Both the position numbers and the translations under genes were made by a program. The notes under the pieces were generated by a model. That model was given only the letters and a program-made list of their open reading frames with translations, was not told where the DNA came from and did no database searches. DNA of 37,738 nt, taken from NCBI GenBank assembly GCA_003719395.1, contig RHMC01000063.1, forward strand, positions 1-37,738, in the 5' to 3' direction. Each line of letters begins with the position of its first letter. The stretch's first letter is position 1. Origin of the DNA: Streptomyces altiplanensis. GTDB lineage: Bacteria; Actinomycetota; Actinomycetes; Streptomycetales; Streptomycetaceae. Positions 36,283 through 37,738 of the stretch are shown piece after piece.

Positions 36283-37025
36283 GTGAACGGACCGGAGATC
36301 CACCTCAGCGTCGCCCCCGAGCTGCACCTCTTCGTCGCGGCGCAGCGGCGCGCCGGACGTACGGCCCTGGCCACCGACGGCGCCTCGTCGCTCGGCCATG
36401 TCGTCGAGTCGCTCGGCATCCCGCTCACCGAAGCGGGACAGCTGCTCGTCGACGGCGCGAAGTCCCGGCCTCGCACATCCCTGCGGCGGGCGAGAGGGTC
36501 GACGTGCGCGCGGTGCGGCGGCCGCAGCGGGTGCCGGGGGCGCCGCTGCGTTTCCTCCTGGACGTTCACCTCGGCACGCTGGCGCGGCGGCTGCGCTGCT
36601 GGGCATCGACACGGCGTACTTCAGCGAGGACATCGGCGACCCGGCCCTCGCGGCGTACTCGTGCGCGCGACCGGCGCGTACTGCTGTCGCGGGACCGGGG
36701 GCTGCTGCGGCGCCGCGAGCTGTGGGCCGGCGCGTACGTCTACAGCGACCGCCCCGAGGAGCAGCTCGACGACGTGCTCAGCCGGTTCGCGCCCGCCCTC
36801 ACTCCGTGGACGCGCTGCGTCGCCTGCAACGGCGATCTGGAAGGTGCCACGAAGGAATCCGTCAGCGAATTCCTCGAAGGCGGCACCGAGCGCTCGTACG
36901 ACGTCTTCGCCCAGTGCACGGCGTGCCGGCGCGTCTACTGGAACGGCGCACACCACACGCGCCTGCAGACGATCGTCGAGGACGCCCTGCGCACCTACGG
37001 CGGCGCGGCGGCACAGGCTTCCTGA
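36283..37025 (+). CDS. Ubiquitin-like plus Mut7-C RNase domain protein (frameshifted)
   Basis: The N-terminal 80 residues resemble a ubiquitin-like/ThiS-type domain (IHLSVAPELHLFVAAQRRAG, SLGHVVESLGIPLTEAGQLL). The rest is a Mut7-C domain, a PIN-like nuclease: RFLLDVHLGTLARRLR, LLGIDTAYFSEDIGDPALA, VLLSRDRGLL, with a zinc site made of CVACNG and CTACRRVYW near the end. Frame changes near 36465, 36590 and 36660 separate these. Acidic residues in LDVHLG, SEDIGD and SRDRG suit metal-dependent RNA cleavage. GTG at 36283 is chosen because the ubiquitin-like part begins there. RNase activity is inferred from the family; repaired length about 247. Confidence 0.78.
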
Positions 37026-37042
37026 CCCGGCTCCACTCGAAC

Positions 37043-37124
37043 CGGCGGCCCGGCGGTCCGGTGGCCCGGCGGTCCGGTGGCCGGTGGCCCGGCGGCCCGG
37101 TGGCCCGGTGGCCGGCGGTCCGGC
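37043..37124. repeat. GC-only imperfect repeat region
   Basis: Made of GGCGGTCC/GGTGGCCC-type 8-base units; the 16-base block CGGCGGTCCGGTGGCC occurs twice in a row (37051-37066 and 37067-37082). Lies between the convergent Mut7-C and TetR genes; it can form strong hairpins and may end transcription from both sides. Confidence 0.8.
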
Positions 37125-37169
37125 TCGTCGCCGCGCAGCCGGCGACGGGGCAGGAACGCCTCCGCCCGC

Positions 37170-37738
37170 CTACGGCCGCTCCGCCGTCAGGTACCGCTGC
37201 ACGGTGGGCGCCAGCCAGTCGACGACCTCCTGCCGTGTCATCTCCACGGCGCTCGGCAGCCGCAGCACGTACCGCGCCAGCGCCATGCCGAGTATCTGGG
37301 AGGCCACCAGCGCGGCCCGCTCCGGCGCCTCCTGGGGGTGCGGGCCGACAGCGGCGGCGACGGGGCCGAGCTGCTCCCGGAACACGGCCCGCATGCGCTC
37401 GGCCCCGGCGGCGTTGGTGACACCGACCCGCAGCAGCGCGGTCAGCACCTCGTCCTCCTCCCAGCGGTCGAGGAAGTGCCCGACCAGGACGGCGCCCACC
37501 TGCCGGCCCGGCCCGGCCGCCTCCCCCAGGTCCGGCAGCCTCAGGTCGAACTCGGACGCGGCGGCGAACAGCCCCTCCTTGTTGCCGTAGTAGCGCATCA
37601 CCATCGACGGGTCGATCCCGGCGTCGCGCGCGATCGCGCGGATGGTGGCGCGCTCGTACCCGTCGGCCGCGAACCGCTCGTGGGCGGCGTCGAGGATCTC
37701 CGCCCTGGTGGCGTCGGACCGGCGGGGCGCGGGCGCGG
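37170..37738 (-). CDS. TetR-family transcriptional regulator (partial)
   Basis: The start lies beyond the right edge. The visible N-terminal part has the TetR helix-turn-helix (ATRAEILDAAHERFAADGYE, RATIRAIARDAGIDPSMVMR, YYGNKEGLFAAA), followed by a helical ligand domain with the QILGMALARYVLRLPSA segment. Ends TVQRYLTAERP and TAG at 37172. The regulated gene is probably outside the window. Confidence 0.9.
   Translation of the reverse strand, partial: APAPRRSDATRAEILDAAHERFAADGYERATIRAIARDAGIDPSMVMRYYGNKEGLFAAASEFDLRLPDLGEAAGPGRQVGAVLVGHFLDRWEEDEVLTALLRVGVTNAAGAERMRAVFREQLGPVAAAVGPHPQEAPERAALVASQILGMALARYVLRLPSAVEMTRQEVVDWLAPTVQRYLTAERP

Noticed and set aside
1..37738. Search for tRNA, rRNA, CRISPR arrays, phage genes, insertion sequences and attachment sites
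   Set aside because: Nothing recognisable: no spaced direct repeats, transposase or integrase motifs, or tRNA-like cloverleaf segments were seen.

Overview
The window looks like a chromosomal segment of a Streptomyces or close relative. The DNA is very GC-rich, coding regions have strong third-position GC bias, GTG starts are common, and the gene content is typical of the genus: the futalosine menaquinone pathway, Hanks-type kinases, system II cytochrome c maturation, DUF4229 and DUF3152 proteins. No rRNA, tRNA, CRISPR array, insertion sequence or prophage was seen.

Layout. (1) 1-5312: a zinc-ribbon membrane protein running off the left edge, glutaminase, the menaquinone methyltransferase menG, a secreted metzincin-like DUF3152 protein and a small amidohydrolase-like protein. 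(2) 5362-11675: mqnC, two tandem receptor Ser/Thr kinases, then mqnA, all on the minus strand. (3) 12005-16208: a cold-shock gene with a hairpin-containing leader, a membrane-tethered L7/L12-type domain protein, a membrane-tethered Mrr-like nuclease, a dicarboxylate/amino-acid symporter, DUF4229 and an acetyltransferase. (4) 16287-21829: mqnE, an Lrp/AsnC regulator, ubiX, a rhomboid protease, mqnP and ubiD. (5) 21919-31416: two small genes, the ccsB-resB-ccdA-resA cytochrome c maturation operon, a Tat lipoprotein resembling polysaccharide deacetylases, a histidine phosphatase, hemL and an unknown conserved protein. (6) 31535-37738: a more variable part with VanZ, a two-component system, small genes, three short-unit GC-rich repeats, a ubiquitin-like/Mut7-C protein and a TetR regulator cut by the right edge.

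How the genes work together. MqnA makes 3-enolpyruvylbenzoate from chorismate, MqnE and MqnC are the two radical-SAM steps that build the naphthoate, MqnP prenylates it, UbiD with the UbiX-made cofactor decarboxylates it, and MenG methylates it to menaquinone. The hydrolase mqnB and mqnD are not in the window. HemL (heme precursor) and the Ccs system (heme attachment to cytochrome c) supply the respiratory chain that menaquinone feeds, so regions 1, 2, 4 and 5 form a respiratory neighbourhood.

Data quality. At least 16 genes, including ones expected to be essential (hemL, mqnC, mqnE, ccdA, ccsB), are interrupted by one or more frame changes that a one- or two-base correction in a GC run repairs. 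I read these as sequencing or assembly errors and annotate the genes across the breaks. Lengths given for those genes are for the repaired frame.
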